64,000 bases of DNA from Candidatus Bathyarchaeota archaeon (GCA_026014595.1 JAOZHY010000009.1:62001-126000); one strand, 5' to 3'; counted from the stretch's first letter, positions 8,646 through 17,716 are shown. Made by a program: numbers and translations. The notes: a model not told the origin generated them from the sequence alone.

Positions 8646-8993
8646 TTAGCTGTATTCTCTGAATGTGTAGCTGCATTTTGTACAGCGAAGGAACTGAGTT
8701 GAAGATTCATCAGAGCCACGTGTCTGGACTTGCCAAACGTAAGCCGTGTTGTTGCCGCATTTGGGACATTCGATTCGCACCGTTGGGAGGGTCCGCAGTT
8801 TCTGTTCCTCCTTGCCAATCACGGCTACGAACTGCTGAGGATTATGCTGAATGACTTTGCCGACTTTGGCGTCAATCTTGCCTGGTTCCTGCTTCTTGTA
8901 CCCGCATTTGGGACAGACAAGCATCAACGTAGATTCCTTACCCTTGGCTTTCTTAGGTTCAAGCCGAGTACCACACTTGGGGCAAAATTCCAT
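8646..8993 (-). CDS. tfs: Transcription factor S (TFIIS/RPB9-like)
   Basis: A 115-residue archaeal TFS with two zinc ribbons. The N-terminal one is MEFCPKCGTRL with VCPKCGY, and the C-terminal one is IECPKCGNNTAYVWQVQTRGSDESSTQFLRCTKC. The acidic DE pair in GSDESST enters the RNA polymerase secondary channel and stimulates cleavage of backtracked RNA. The length is the usual 100-115 residues. A TATA box (GGTTTAAAAGC on the minus strand) lies at 9038-9047. It sits in a leftward informational cluster but appears to have its own promoter. Confidence 0.96.
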   Translation of the reverse strand: MEFCPKCGTRLEPKKAKGKESTLMLVCPKCGYKKQEPGKIDAKVGKVIQHNPQQFVAVIGKEEQKLRTLPTVRIECPKCGNNTAYVWQVQTRGSDESSTQFLRCTKCSYTFREYS

Positions 8994-9065
8994 AGTTCGC
9001 TACTCCGCTATCCGTTTTTGATTCCCTTTACTTGCAAGCTTTTAAACCTTTTCCAATTCAAAGGC

Positions 9066-9689
9066 TTATGCGCCGCCGATTCCAGAGGCGATAAGGTGCG
9101 CGACACGCAACGGTTCAGGAATGCTGCTTCGAGTTGACGTTAAACGAACAATTTTTTCAGCGTCTTTAACGCTTATCCCGACTGTTTGGACGTATATTTT
9201 CTCCTGCTCGTTCCTCGTGGACAACTCGAAGGGTTCTCCAGCGTCGAGAATCAGTTTCCAGCGGCGTTCGCTTTCAGGCAAATTGTGCAAAGCCTCACGA
9301 ATTTCATCCAAATTCGGTTTGTCGCGAGTCACTGTGATAATCGGCAGATTCGTCGCCTCGTTAAGCGCTTTAAGGTCCACCACGTTGAAGCCAGCAACCG
9401 TTATCCCGTTCAGCATCACCACTCGCAACTGTTTGCAGTGGGAGGAACGCGTTATCATAGCCGCTATCTTGTCGGTAGCGTCAAAACCGTCCACTTCTAC
9501 TCGCGTGTGCAGGACGCCGTCAAGCCAGTAGCCGCCTCGAAAGACAACGCCCACGACCAGCACGTGCCCCTTCACGTGGGGAACGAATTTTCCATCATCC
9601 ACTCCCAAGACACGAATTTCAGGCTTGACGACACGAAAACGTTTGGGTTTCAAAACGGCTTCACAGTAAATTGGAGTTATCATAGACAA
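9066..9689 (-). CDS. DUF99 family protein (proposed endonuclease dU family)
   Basis: A 207-residue protein of the conserved archaeal DUF99/UPF0215 family. Signatures are VLGVDDGKF near residue 28, VVFRGGYWLDGVLHTRVEVDG, VVMLNGITVAGFNVVDL, ITVTRDKPN and the C-terminal PEPLRVAHLIASGIG. The family fold resembles RNase-H-like nucleases, and the acidic DD and D residues near the start look catalytic. Some members are described as nucleases acting at deoxyuridine in DNA. I did not verify this for the present branch. It is 58 bp from rpoL and probably part of the same leftward block. Confidence 0.85.
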   Translation of the reverse strand: MSMITPIYCEAVLKPKRFRVVKPEIRVLGVDDGKFVPHVKGHVLVVGVVFRGGYWLDGVLHTRVEVDGFDATDKIAAMITRSSHCKQLRVVMLNGITVAGFNVVDLKALNEATNLPIITVTRDKPNLDEIREALHNLPESERRWKLILDAGEPFELSTRNEQEKIYVQTVGISVKDAEKIVRLTSTRSSIPEPLRVAHLIASGIGGA

Positions 9690-9747
9690 GTTATAAGCTT
9701 ACCGAGTGTTCAGCCTATGAAGCCGCTTCATCCGCCGAAGTGGCAAA

Positions 9748-10029
9748 TCAGGCTTTAAGAACCTTATCCAGCTCTTTGCTGAAGGCGGTGTTGGCTTCGC
9801 GCGCTTTCTCCGCAGCCTTCCTCAAAGCCTCTTCAGGCTTGGCGTTGCCCTTCATCCTGACGTAAATAACGGGATTTGACGCCAATGGATGGGGGACGTC
9901 GTAACCTGCCATGTCCACATTTTTGTCTTCCAGAAGCTTCTTCTGCAGCAGGTTGCAGAGACCGTGACCTGAGCCTTCGATTTCGATTCTTAGCTCGTTG
10001 CCTGTTTTTTTCAAAACTTTAACCTTCAT
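9748..10029 (-). CDS. rpoL: DNA-directed RNA polymerase subunit L (Rpb11-like)
   Basis: A 93-residue polymerase assembly subunit that pairs with subunit D. The family pattern is MKVKVLKKTGNELRIEIEGSGHGLCNLLQKKLL, then AGYDVPHPLASNPVIYVRMKG and KPEEALRKAAEKA (each a separate block). A longer open frame reaches 10140, but its extra 37 residues overlap csl4 and do not resemble the family, so I take the ATG at 10029. It begins 5 bp after the csl4 stop, indicating an operon. Confidence 0.96.
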   Translation of the reverse strand: MKVKVLKKTGNELRIEIEGSGHGLCNLLQKKLLEDKNVDMAGYDVPHPLASNPVIYVRMKGNAKPEEALRKAAEKAREANTAFSKELDKVLKA

Positions 10030-10034
10030 TTTTG

Positions 10035-10616
10035 TTACAGCTCCTCTTTGCCATAATCCGAAGCAGTCTTGCGCTTCTCGATGTTGCCGCACTTCGGACA
10101 CTGCATCTCTTGCCGCTTCGTCTCCAGCAAGTTTCCGCATCGAGAACAGAAACCGTACATCACGCCTAAGTCTTTGTTGGCGGTTGATAAATGGTAAATC
10201 TGGTTCTTGTCGCTTATGACCTTAGCCCGTATTATGTCGCCAGGCTTGCACACGTCATTCATGGATTTCACATAACGCTCCGCTGCGTCAGAGACGTGGA
10301 GGATGCCTGTGAAAACGCCCGAGACTTTCTTCGGACCTACCTTGAAGATGCGTACCAGAACGTTGTCTGACTGCGCGTTGCCGACTTGCCCCACCACTGT
10401 GTCTGAGACTTTCGGAACGGTTACGCCGCTGATTATGGGGTATACGGAGACGCGTTTGTTCAGCAAATCCATCAGCGCGCGACCGATAATCTTGGAGTAG
10501 ATCACGCCGTCTTTGACGTATGTTCCAGAGTCTGGAATGTATTCTTCGATGACGCCGAGGCGTTCTCCAGGTAAAACTAGGTGACCACTCTTCTGTTCAG
10601 GTGCTTTCAAACTCAT
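10035..10616 (-). CDS. csl4: Exosome subunit Csl4
   Basis: A 193-residue RNA-binding cap subunit of the archaeal exosome. The N-terminal domain starts with LVLPGERLGVIEEYIPDSGTYVKDG. The central S1 domain holds GVFTGILHVSDAAERYV and CKPGDIIRAKVISD, and a C-terminal zinc ribbon holds CSRCGNLL with MQCPKCGN. Length and domain order are typical. It leads csl4-rpoL. A TATA box (GCTTATATCTT on the minus strand) lies about 20-30 bp upstream of the start. Confidence 0.95.
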   Translation of the reverse strand: MSLKAPEQKSGHLVLPGERLGVIEEYIPDSGTYVKDGVIYSKIIGRALMDLLNKRVSVYPIISGVTVPKVSDTVVGQVGNAQSDNVLVRIFKVGPKKVSGVFTGILHVSDAAERYVKSMNDVCKPGDIIRAKVISDKNQIYHLSTANKDLGVMYGFCSRCGNLLETKRQEMQCPKCGNIEKRKTASDYGKEEL

Positions 10617-10751
10617 GTGCTTTCCCTTTTGCCGTAAGATATAAGCGGATGAGACGCTTTATTGGATGGGTATATCTGTAAGTTTCTACGCTGCGCAATA
10701 AACCTTTTGATTGCCAGAACTGGAAAAGGCTGCGAAAAGGCACCTGTTAAG

Positions 10752-11447
10752 CTAGCTGCTTCGTTTTAAGATGTACAGGTCAACTACAAAGTCATGCTTG
10801 GCTTTCATGTGAAAATCGAACATCCGCGGAATAGTCATCAACAACGCGTAAACCGCTTCAACCAAACCACCGTGCTCCTCTACAAACCTCTCCAAAAACG
10901 GCGAAGGCGCAACTTGCAACAAGCCTCCTTTATCTGCCTTAAGCTGCTTTACCAGTTGTTTGTCTGTGCTTGGGTGGTTGTGAAGAGAGTAGATTTTGAC
11001 GCCTACTTCCAGCGCTTTCTCCAAAAACTTGCGGTCAGCAGCGCGTTTTTGCACGCCGAATGGTGGATTCTGAAGGACTGTGTCAAACGTGCCAGTGACT
11101 GCGCTGATGTCACCGGCAATCCAGTGGGCATCTCTGAACGCCAATTTCTTCGAGGTAGTCCAAGCACTCTTTGCTAACTTGTCAATGTCGATGCCCACAA
11201 CACTTCTTGCCCCCAGAAATGCAGCGCCCAGAGCCAGACGCCCAGTGCCGCAGCCCAGATCCAAAACGTTCTTGCCAATAACATCGTCGTTCACGTAGGC
11301 GGCTAAGTACAGCATCGACGCCGCAACCGCTTCCGAGATAGTGTACTGCTCAAGACTCGCTCGTGGAGAAGGATGCGGTTCTATCTGGGACAGAAACCGT
11401 TCCAGGTCTAACTTTCGAACAAGCCTTTTTTGAGCAGGTTTTCCCAT
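10752..11447 (-). CDS. METTL5-like class I rRNA/DNA N6-adenine methyltransferase
   Basis: A 231-residue SAM-dependent methylase. Motif I is VLDLGCGTGRLALGA near residue 62 and motif IV is NPPFGVQ near residue 125, the signature of N6-adenine methylation on nucleic acid. The N-terminal RKLDLERFLSQIEPHPSPRASLEQY segment matches the archaeal METTL5 family, which in eukaryotes modifies 18S rRNA A1832. The archaeal rRNA site here is inferred only. Its first 40 bp overlap the end of dph2, so translation is probably coupled. Confidence 0.85.
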   Translation of the reverse strand: MGKPAQKRLVRKLDLERFLSQIEPHPSPRASLEQYTISEAVAASMLYLAAYVNDDVIGKNVLDLGCGTGRLALGAAFLGARSVVGIDIDKLAKSAWTTSKKLAFRDAHWIAGDISAVTGTFDTVLQNPPFGVQKRAADRKFLEKALEVGVKIYSLHNHPSTDKQLVKQLKADKGGLLQVAPSPFLERFVEEHGGLVEAVYALLMTIPRMFDFHMKAKHDFVVDLYILKRSS

Positions 11448-12418
11448 GAATATTCGCCAGAAACCACCCTGAACTCGTTCACCGTCAGCACGGGTTTAGA
11501 AAATTTTGAAGGGGCCTCCAGAGATATTCTTGGACAAGCAGTGTTAACGTATGCATCGACTGTCGGAAACTCCAGCAGTACTTCGGGAACAACTTCTCTG
11601 ACCGCCAAGAGAATAGCGGTTTTCCCGTTCTTCTCGGCAGTTTCCTTGACTTTTACGGCGTCGTCAAGGCGTTTCTGTCCAAGCTTCAAGCCCACAAGGA
11701 CACCGAAGGTTTTGGCGCGACCTGCTTCTTCGATGCACGCCCAGCGTTGCTTCAGAACCTTCTGTGCTTCATCATCTATCGAGTACGCACGCTTGTCGTA
11801 AGGGTCGGCGATTACCGTGGGCTTAGCCGTGCTGAGTGCGATGCCCAAGGCGTGGAAGCGACCGCCCCCGATGAAAAGGAAAGCTTCAACGTCGTTGGCG
11901 ACGGATTTAACGTTGCTGTAGTCGCAGCCAATCACTTGCCCTGCGTAATTCATTCGTCCCGCGTCGCCGATTACCACGGTTTTCCCCGCTCTGACGAGAA
12001 GTTCTCTGGCATCTGCGAGCGTCTGCAGGTGCTGCACCGTGGTTGCTAAGCCAATTTTGCTCCATCTGCTCAACAGCGGAAGTGACGCCTCTACAGCGTC
12101 GTCAACGGTCATGGTTGCTCTGGCTTCAACATAAACTGTTGGAACCGCTTCATGCTTAACCAGCTTAGAATGCCCAAAATGCACGATAAGGTCGGCACCT
12201 AAACTCTGGGCTTCAGCGGTCGCCAAGTCGCAAGCGCCGTAACATGGGTCAGCTGAGACTATGGGAAGGGCACCTGCCTTTTCAACAACTTTTGCCAAGC
12301 GAGGCGCTTCAGGTTTTAGCCCTTCAGGCAGTTGAAGCAGAACCCGTTTTGCACCAAGTTTCGCTATTTCCTGTTTTATTCTCTCCTCTTCAAAATCAAA
12401 CCCTTTCAATCCATGCAC
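11408..12418 (-). CDS. dph2: Diphthamide synthase Dph2
   Basis: A 336-residue archaeal Dph2, a noncanonical radical SAM enzyme that transfers a 3-amino-3-carboxypropyl group to a histidine of elongation factor 2. The three cysteines that bind the 4Fe-4S cluster are visible in DPCYGACDLA (about 58-66), VIGCDYSN (about 164) and NTACPRIS (about 289). The N-terminus ILLQLPEG-like segment is VLLQLPEGLKP. It is transcribed ahead of the METTL5-like gene, with a 40-bp overlap. Confidence 0.95.
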   Translation of the reverse strand: MHGLKGFDFEEERIKQEIAKLGAKRVLLQLPEGLKPEAPRLAKVVEKAGALPIVSADPCYGACDLATAEAQSLGADLIVHFGHSKLVKHEAVPTVYVEARATMTVDDAVEASLPLLSRWSKIGLATTVQHLQTLADARELLVRAGKTVVIGDAGRMNYAGQVIGCDYSNVKSVANDVEAFLFIGGGRFHALGIALSTAKPTVIADPYDKRAYSIDDEAQKVLKQRWACIEEAGRAKTFGVLVGLKLGQKRLDDAVKVKETAEKNGKTAILLAVREVVPEVLLEFPTVDAYVNTACPRISLEAPSKFSKPVLTVNEFRVVSGEYSWENLLKKGLFES

Positions 12419-12497
12419 CTACATGCCAGAGCATAATCGATAAAGCAAGGAGATAAAGGACGGGCAATTTACGCACTATTTCGCTGTCTCGTTTCGG

Positions 12498-14948
12498 TTA
12501 CGGGCACCATTCCCAGTCAGGAGTGGGCTTCTTCAGCGGGCGCCCAGCAGTAATAGCGGCTTGCTCAGCGAGGCGTTCAAGAACAATCTTCTGCTCTATG
12601 CTTGCCACCAAGCTCTTCGTTGCCACAACTGCGTCGTTGTTAACGGATATGCTGTCAATCCCCACGCGAACCAGGAACTCGGCGAAATCCGGCAGGTTCG
12701 ATGGCCCTTCGCCGCATATCGAAACCGTGCATCCGTTTTCATGCGCTACTTTAATGAGGTGCGCGATTATCCGCTTAACCGCTGGGTCACGCTCATCGAA
12801 GTATCCCATCTGACCGAGGCGCTCGGAGTCACGGTCAATCATCAGTATGCCCTGTGTCATGTCGTTTGAGCCTATAGAGAAGCCGTCGACAAGCTTGGAA
12901 AACTCGTCCGCCATTATAGCAATGGAAGGCGTTTCAGCCATGAACCACACTTTGAAGTCGCGAGACCTTTCTAAGCCTTCTTCTTTCATGATTTCAAGGA
13001 CCCTTTTTGCTTCCCAGACGGTTCGCACCATAGGAAGCATAACCCAGACATTCTTTAGCCTCCATTCTATGCGGCACTTCTGAATTGCTTGGCACTCAAG
13101 TCTGAACGCTTTCTCGTACCATTTGCTAATGTAGCGACTGCAACCTCTCCAGCCGAGCATCGGGTTTTCTTCAACAATTTCGTACTTGTCGCCGCCTTTC
13201 AAATCTCGGTACTCGTTGGTTTTAAAGTCGCTAAAACGAACCACTACAGGGCGGGGCTGAATCGCTCGAGCAACCATAGCGACTCCTTCGGCCATTTTGT
13301 CCACAAATTTTTGGCCTTCACCTGTATCCACGAACATCATGGGGTGCTGTCCGATGTAGCTCGCCAAGATGAATTCAGTGCGCATTAAGCCGATGCCCTC
13401 AAAAGGCAAATTCTTGTAATCGTCAATCTTCTCGGGAACACCCAGGTTCATGTATATCTTAGTACCGGTTACAGGCACCACGGTTGCTGCTTGAACCATA
13501 TTGGATGCTGCCATGGTGGCTTGTGTTGTCGATGCTGACTGCATGGCGTCAGATATTATTCCTTCGTAGATTATGCCGTTTCTTGAATCAACTGTGTATT
13601 CTTGACCCGTTTTCATAACTTTAGTAGCCGTTTCTGTGCCCACAACGCAGGGGATATTGAGTTCACGGCTCACAATGGCTGCGTGAGAGGTAATTCCACC
13701 CTTGTCGGTGACTATGGCGCTGGCGATCTTCATGAACGGAACGAAGTCGGGGTTAGTCATGTCGGTCACCAGAATATCGCCTTTGCGCATTTGGTTGTTT
13801 GCGTCTTCAGGGTTAAAGACAACTTTGGCTATACCCGCACCGTATCCTCTTTTTCCAGCTGAGATTCCCTTGGCAACTATCTTTAACTGCTCTTCAGCTT
13901 TCTTTTCTTCAACTGATGATGCAGTTGCGGCTTCCATAGGTTTAGCACTCCATACCGTTTCCGGACGAGCTTGCACTATGAACATATTCTTTGGAAAAGG
14001 TAAGTCTTTGTCAATCGCCCACTCAATGTCCATAGGTTTCTTGTAGTGCTTCTCTATTAGCTTGGCTAGTTCGGCGAGTCTACCGATCTCCTCGTCGCTC
14101 ACGCAGGGAAGTTTCTGCTTATCTTCCGGCACTTCTGCATGAACCGTCTTGCCCGTGCTCGGGTCGCGGATGTACTCGACGGTTTTGCGCGCGATGCGTC
14201 GTTCTTTAATCTTCATGGTGCTTTTGTCAACCACAAAGTCGTCAGGGTTAACTGCGCCTGAAACTACACTTTCACCTAAACCATAGCTGCCTTCGATTAC
14301 GATTTCATCTGGATTCCCACTAACAGGGTTAATAGTAAACATCACTCCAGCAGCTCGGGAATTAACCATCTTCTGAACACCGACGCTAATGAACACTTTC
14401 TCATGCGCAAACCCCTTTTCATTTCTATAGAAAATGGCTCTTGGAGTGAAAAGGCTAGACCAACATTTCAAAACATTCGCTACCAGCTCGTCGAAACCTC
14501 TGACGTTCAGGTAAGTTTCTTGCTGCCCTGCAAAAGATGCGTCGGGAAGGTCTTCAGCTGTGGCGCTCGACCTCACTGCCACAAACGTGTCCTTCAAGTT
14601 TAGCCTTTTGTTGAGCTCTTGATAGGCCGATTTGATTGCGCTTTCTATTTCTTTCGGAATTGGAGTTTTCTCAATAAGCGCACGTATTTTCTTTGAAGCG
14701 GTATCATACAGTTTTGGATCGTTGGGATCCGTGATTATTTCCTTGATCAGTTTGTAGATTTTTTCAGCGATTCGCGTCTGTTCAATGTAGCTTTCGTAAG
14801 CGTAAGCGGTTACGGCAAAACCAGGAGGAACAGGCATTCCAGCGCTTATCATCTCACCTAGACTTGCGTTTTTGCCTCCAACTATGGGAACATCGGTGTT
14901 TCTCAGGTTTTCAAACCATATGACAAAGTCTCTTTTTGACGCGCTCAA
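12498..14948 (-). CDS. ppsA: Phosphoenolpyruvate synthase
   Basis: An 816-residue PEP synthase converting pyruvate, ATP and water to PEP, AMP and Pi, the first gluconeogenic step. The N-terminal ATP-binding domain has VPIVGGKNASLGEM and AVRSSATAEDLPDASFAGQQ. The central phosphohistidine domain has GGITSHAAIVSRELNIPCV near residue 425. The C-terminal TIM barrel has CGEGPSN and GSNDMTQG. Length is usual for the family. Its start overlaps the L10e stop by 4 bp, so it is cotranscribed with the ribosomal protein gene. Confidence 0.97.
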   Translation of the reverse strand: MSASKRDFVIWFENLRNTDVPIVGGKNASLGEMISAGMPVPPGFAVTAYAYESYIEQTRIAEKIYKLIKEIITDPNDPKLYDTASKKIRALIEKTPIPKEIESAIKSAYQELNKRLNLKDTFVAVRSSATAEDLPDASFAGQQETYLNVRGFDELVANVLKCWSSLFTPRAIFYRNEKGFAHEKVFISVGVQKMVNSRAAGVMFTINPVSGNPDEIVIEGSYGLGESVVSGAVNPDDFVVDKSTMKIKERRIARKTVEYIRDPSTGKTVHAEVPEDKQKLPCVSDEEIGRLAELAKLIEKHYKKPMDIEWAIDKDLPFPKNMFIVQARPETVWSAKPMEAATASSVEEKKAEEQLKIVAKGISAGKRGYGAGIAKVVFNPEDANNQMRKGDILVTDMTNPDFVPFMKIASAIVTDKGGITSHAAIVSRELNIPCVVGTETATKVMKTGQEYTVDSRNGIIYEGIISDAMQSASTTQATMAASNMVQAATVVPVTGTKIYMNLGVPEKIDDYKNLPFEGIGLMRTEFILASYIGQHPMMFVDTGEGQKFVDKMAEGVAMVARAIQPRPVVVRFSDFKTNEYRDLKGGDKYEIVEENPMLGWRGCSRYISKWYEKAFRLECQAIQKCRIEWRLKNVWVMLPMVRTVWEAKRVLEIMKEEGLERSRDFKVWFMAETPSIAIMADEFSKLVDGFSIGSNDMTQGILMIDRDSERLGQMGYFDERDPAVKRIIAHLIKVAHENGCTVSICGEGPSNLPDFAEFLVRVGIDSISVNNDAVVATKSLVASIEQKIVLERLAEQAAITAGRPLKKPTPDWEWCP

Positions 14949-15484
14949 GTCGGTTCCGCCTCCGCCTTCGACTGGCTTGTCTTAGCTGGGGATTCTATTT
15001 TTGTAACTACTATTTTGCAGGGGATGGGGAGTTTGGCGGCTCCTCGTTTCAAGGATTCCTTGGCGGTTTCCAGGGCAGGCGCTTTGACTTTCACGGTTAT
15101 GAGGGTTTGATCGGGTTCAATTCGGGCTGCTGTGCCGATGGCGGTTCCGAATGACCTGCGCATTCCCTGCTGAAGCCGGTCAGCGTGAGCACCAAATATC
15201 ATCTTGTTTTCTCTGAGAATGATGTGCGGATAAGGGTGAACCTGCATAAAGTAATCGTTAATCAGCTTATCCATGAGCACCCGATTCGTTGCCACCCGCG
15301 CTGCTTCCAAGGCGCTGTGGCGAACCTGCGCTCTTTTCAACGCTACAAGTTTTGCTTCGTAATCAAAGTTTGCTTTGGTATCTCCCATCGTGAACTTGAC
15401 TATTTTTGGGGGTGGAAATCCCTTGGCAAACTCTTTTCTGGTGTAAGCTTGTCCTTTTACGGCGCGATAATTTCGTGCATGCAT
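14945..15484 (-). CDS. rpl10e: Ribosomal protein L10e (uL16)
   Basis: A 179-residue large-subunit protein near the tRNA acceptor and peptidyl-transferase region. Family segments are MHARNYRAVKGQAYTRKEF (slightly shifted start), PYPHIILRENKMIFGAHADRLQQGMRRSFG and PIPCKIVV. The ATG at 15484 begins the conserved arginine-rich N-terminus. A TATA-like TTTAAATATT on the minus strand near 15520-15529 supports a promoter. The last residues are low-complexity (SKAEAEPT). The 4-bp overlap with ppsA is an unusual pairing of translation and gluconeogenesis genes. Confidence 0.95.
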   Translation of the reverse strand: MHARNYRAVKGQAYTRKEFAKGFPPPKIVKFTMGDTKANFDYEAKLVALKRAQVRHSALEAARVATNRVLMDKLINDYFMQVHPYPHIILRENKMIFGAHADRLQQGMRRSFGTAIGTAARIEPDQTLITVKVKAPALETAKESLKRGAAKLPIPCKIVVTKIESPAKTSQSKAEAEPT

Positions 15485-15620
15485 GCTGCATTCCCTTTGG
15501 TTAGCTTACTTCTTTGGGAATATTTAAACGATTTGTAACTTCCACCGAGGATTTTTGTACATCTTTCGATTTTCAACGCCAGAGCAACGAGGCTTACCCT
15601 AAGCTTTCGCGGGTCGTTTG

Positions 15621-15630
15621 CTTATATATT
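15621..15630 (+). promoter_or_regulatory. TATA box of the Trm-G10 methylase gene
   Basis: CTTATATATT lies about 30 bp before the ATG at 15656. An upstream TTG at 15635 would fall before the likely transcription start, so this site decides the start codon. Confidence 0.6.
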
Positions 15631-15655
15631 CAGCTTGAACTTTAGCATTATAGGC

Positions 15656-16969
15656 ATGTCGCGCACCAGTAGAGCCATGTTGTTTATTCCCGGCAAGAAT
15701 TGGATGCTTTCGCTAGCGGAGCTTGCTGCATACTTTCAAGCGAGGAACGTTAAATTCGAGATTGCCGTTTATTCAAAGGCGTTTTTTGTCATAACAGTCG
15801 ATGAACCAACCGTGATAGATGTTGCGGGTTTAGGCGGAACCATAAAAGTCGGCGAGATAACTGCAAAACTTCTCACACAGACGATGAAAAAAGCGTTTCT
15901 GGAAGATGATAAGCAGGCTCAAGCGGAAATTAAAGAGGCGCTTTCTTCAGGAAACCTGACAAGGCACATGTTTGAGAAATCCTCGGCTGGGAAAGCTGTT
16001 TTCGGCGTTAGCGTTTACTGGGCTGACTCGGCTTTTCGCCCAGTTGCCAGAAGAATGCAGCGGTTTGTCGGTAGCGCCGTGAAGAAGGAGCTGGCGGCGG
16101 AAGGTAAGCGGGCGAATTTTATGGGGTTCGCCAAGGATAGGATGTATCCGCAGCTTAGCCATGTTGAGGTTCTGAAGAAAAGCATGGTTGAAAACAGGGC
16201 CGAGGTGCTGTTTTGTGTGGATAAGGAGCAGACGTTTGTGGCTGTCACGGTGGCTGTGCATGACCCGTTTGAGTTCCAGAAACGTGATGTTGGCAAGCCT
16301 AGTCAACGGAAAATTTTCGCCATTCCTCCACGTCTGGCGAGGATTATGGTGAACTTGGCTTTATGCGGGGAAGGCAAGGTGTTTTTGGACCCGTTTTGCG
16401 GGGTTGGCACGATTCTCCAGGAAGCGCTGTTGGCAAGAGCGAAAGTGGTTGGGGTGGACGTTAACCGCTGGTGCGTGGAAGCTGCAAGGCGAAACCTTGA
16501 GTGGCTCGCGGATGAGTATTCACTGGAAAATGCAGAGTACCGGATTCTTCATGGAGACGTGCGCAAGCTATCCGAAAAGGTGGGACGGGAACAGGTGGAC
16601 TGCGCCGCCACAGAGCCTGACTTGGGTCCTGCGCTGCGGCAAGTTCCCACAACCTCATATGCCACGCGGCTGGTTGAGCGGCTTGAGCCTCTGTATCATG
16701 TCCTCTTAGAGGAAGCGTATAAAGTGCTGCGATGGGACGGGCGGTTGGTGTTTGTGTCGCCTTACGTGAAAACTCGTTCTGGGCAGCCAGTGACCATGCG
16801 GGTTGAGGAGAAAGCGTTGGCTGTCGGCTTCAAAAGGGTTTATCCTTTCCAAAAGGAAAATTTTGCTGGGGACCCCGTGGGTCTTGAGGAGCTGACGGCG
16901 ATGGCTTCGCTTGTGGATGTTGAGGAGAGGCACCTGATCGGCAGGGAGATCCACGTTTTCCAGAAGTGA
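15656..16969 (+). CDS. tRNA (guanine-N2) methyltransferase, Trm-G10/Trm11-like
   Basis: A 437-residue protein with an N-terminal ferredoxin-like/THUMP region (about 1-170) and a C-terminal Rossmann methylase. Motif I is VFLDPFCGVGTILQEALL, followed by VGVDVNRWCVEAARRNL. The catalytic DPPY position reads EPDLGP, a departure typical of some TIGR01177 archaeal members. The family makes m2G and m2,2G at tRNA position 10. A frame beginning at the TTG of 15635 exists, but the TATA box at 15621-15630 favours the ATG at 15656, close to a leaderless start. Confidence 0.85.
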   Translation: MSRTSRAMLFIPGKNWMLSLAELAAYFQARNVKFEIAVYSKAFFVITVDEPTVIDVAGLGGTIKVGEITAKLLTQTMKKAFLEDDKQAQAEIKEALSSGNLTRHMFEKSSAGKAVFGVSVYWADSAFRPVARRMQRFVGSAVKKELAAEGKRANFMGFAKDRMYPQLSHVEVLKKSMVENRAEVLFCVDKEQTFVAVTVAVHDPFEFQKRDVGKPSQRKIFAIPPRLARIMVNLALCGEGKVFLDPFCGVGTILQEALLARAKVVGVDVNRWCVEAARRNLEWLADEYSLENAEYRILHGDVRKLSEKVGREQVDCAATEPDLGPALRQVPTTSYATRLVERLEPLYHVLLEEAYKVLRWDGRLVFVSPYVKTRSGQPVTMRVEEKALAVGFKRVYPFQKENFAGDPVGLEELTAMASLVDVEERHLIGREIHVFQK

Positions 16970-17038
16970 GACGACTCGGTTTAGGTTTATTAATTTGTTT
17001 TGTAAACTATGCTATGATTGTTCAGGGCAGGGAGACTG

Positions 17039-17524
17039 TTGACTGAGAAATCGAGACCTGATTGGGACAGGTACTTCTTGGACCTCTGCGAAGCTGTTGC
17101 AAAACGTGCCACCTGCGACAGGGGAAGAAGCGGCTGCGTCATCGTCAAGGATAAGCGGATTATGACGACTGGTTACGTTGGGGCGCCTGCGGGTTTGCCG
17201 CACTGCGACGAAGTTGGGCACGACATGCGCAAGGTAATTGACTATAATGGCAATATCAGTCAGCACTGCGTGCGCACGCTACATGCGGAGCAGAACGCGA
17301 TTATCCAAGCGGCGAGGTTCGGCATTCCCCTTGAAGGGTCAACACTTTACTGTAAGATGACGCCGTGCAGAACCTGCGCGATGATGATAATTAACGCGGG
17401 GATTAAGCGTGTGGTTTGCGAAAAGCGTTATCATGCTGATGCCGACACGAGGAAACTGTTCAAGCAGGCTGGCATCGAACTGGTCATCATGAACGATGAG
17501 GTTGAAGAGTACGATCAACAGTAA
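17039..17524 (+). CDS. dCMP deaminase family protein
   Basis: A 161-residue zinc deaminase of the dCMP/ComE type. The zinc site is HAEQN (HAE) with the PCRTCAMMI motif. An extra zinc cluster is suggested by RGRSGCVIV, GLPHCDE and HCVRTLHAE. The family makes dUMP from dCMP for thymidylate supply. The frame is open to a TTG at 17018, but GGCAGGGAG at 17026-17033 is a ribosome-binding site at the right distance for the TTG at 17039. The gene lies just upstream of PCNA, in keeping with DNA precursor supply. Confidence 0.9.
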   Translation: MTEKSRPDWDRYFLDLCEAVAKRATCDRGRSGCVIVKDKRIMTTGYVGAPAGLPHCDEVGHDMRKVIDYNGNISQHCVRTLHAEQNAIIQAARFGIPLEGSTLYCKMTPCRTCAMMIINAGIKRVVCEKRYHADADTRKLFKQAGIELVIMNDEVEEYDQQ

Positions 17525-17580
17525 AAGCAATTTGGCTGGTTGCGGTTAAGGCGTGTGGAAAACACTTCTGCTCTGAGGTG

Positions 17581-17640
17581 ACCCCTCCCCTCTATAGTTT
17601 CTGCAATGAATCTCTATTAGGCTCCAAATAGGCTCGCGTC
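17581..17640 (+). repeat. Dispersed intergenic element, copy 1 (upstream of PCNA)
   Basis: This 60-bp block matches 62841-62900 at about 52 of 60 positions without gaps. Two blocks are identical: CCCCTCTATAGTTTCTGCA and a 27-bp block at 17614-17640 containing CCAAATAGGCTCGCGTC. A diverged third copy lies inverted at 36481-36529. It contains the dyad CTATT-AGGCTCCA-AATAG. It sits about 110 bp before PCNA, in the direction of that gene. Confidence 0.85.
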
Positions 17641-17707
17641 TTCATGCTTCACGCCGTTTCTGTCTGATGAGAGCGATCGGATTTGTTTCTTTTAACGTAC
17701 TGCAAAT

Positions 17708-17716
17708 CTTTTATAC
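17708..17716 (+). promoter_or_regulatory. TATA box of PCNA
   Basis: CTTTTATAC lies about 34-42 bp before the PCNA ATG. GAGGAAAAAGG just before the ATG is the ribosome-binding site. Confidence 0.6.

Noticed and set aside
17581-17640. Dispersed element as an origin recognition box
   Set aside because: The GAAAC and GGGG blocks are six bases apart here instead of three, so it does not match the ORB layout.
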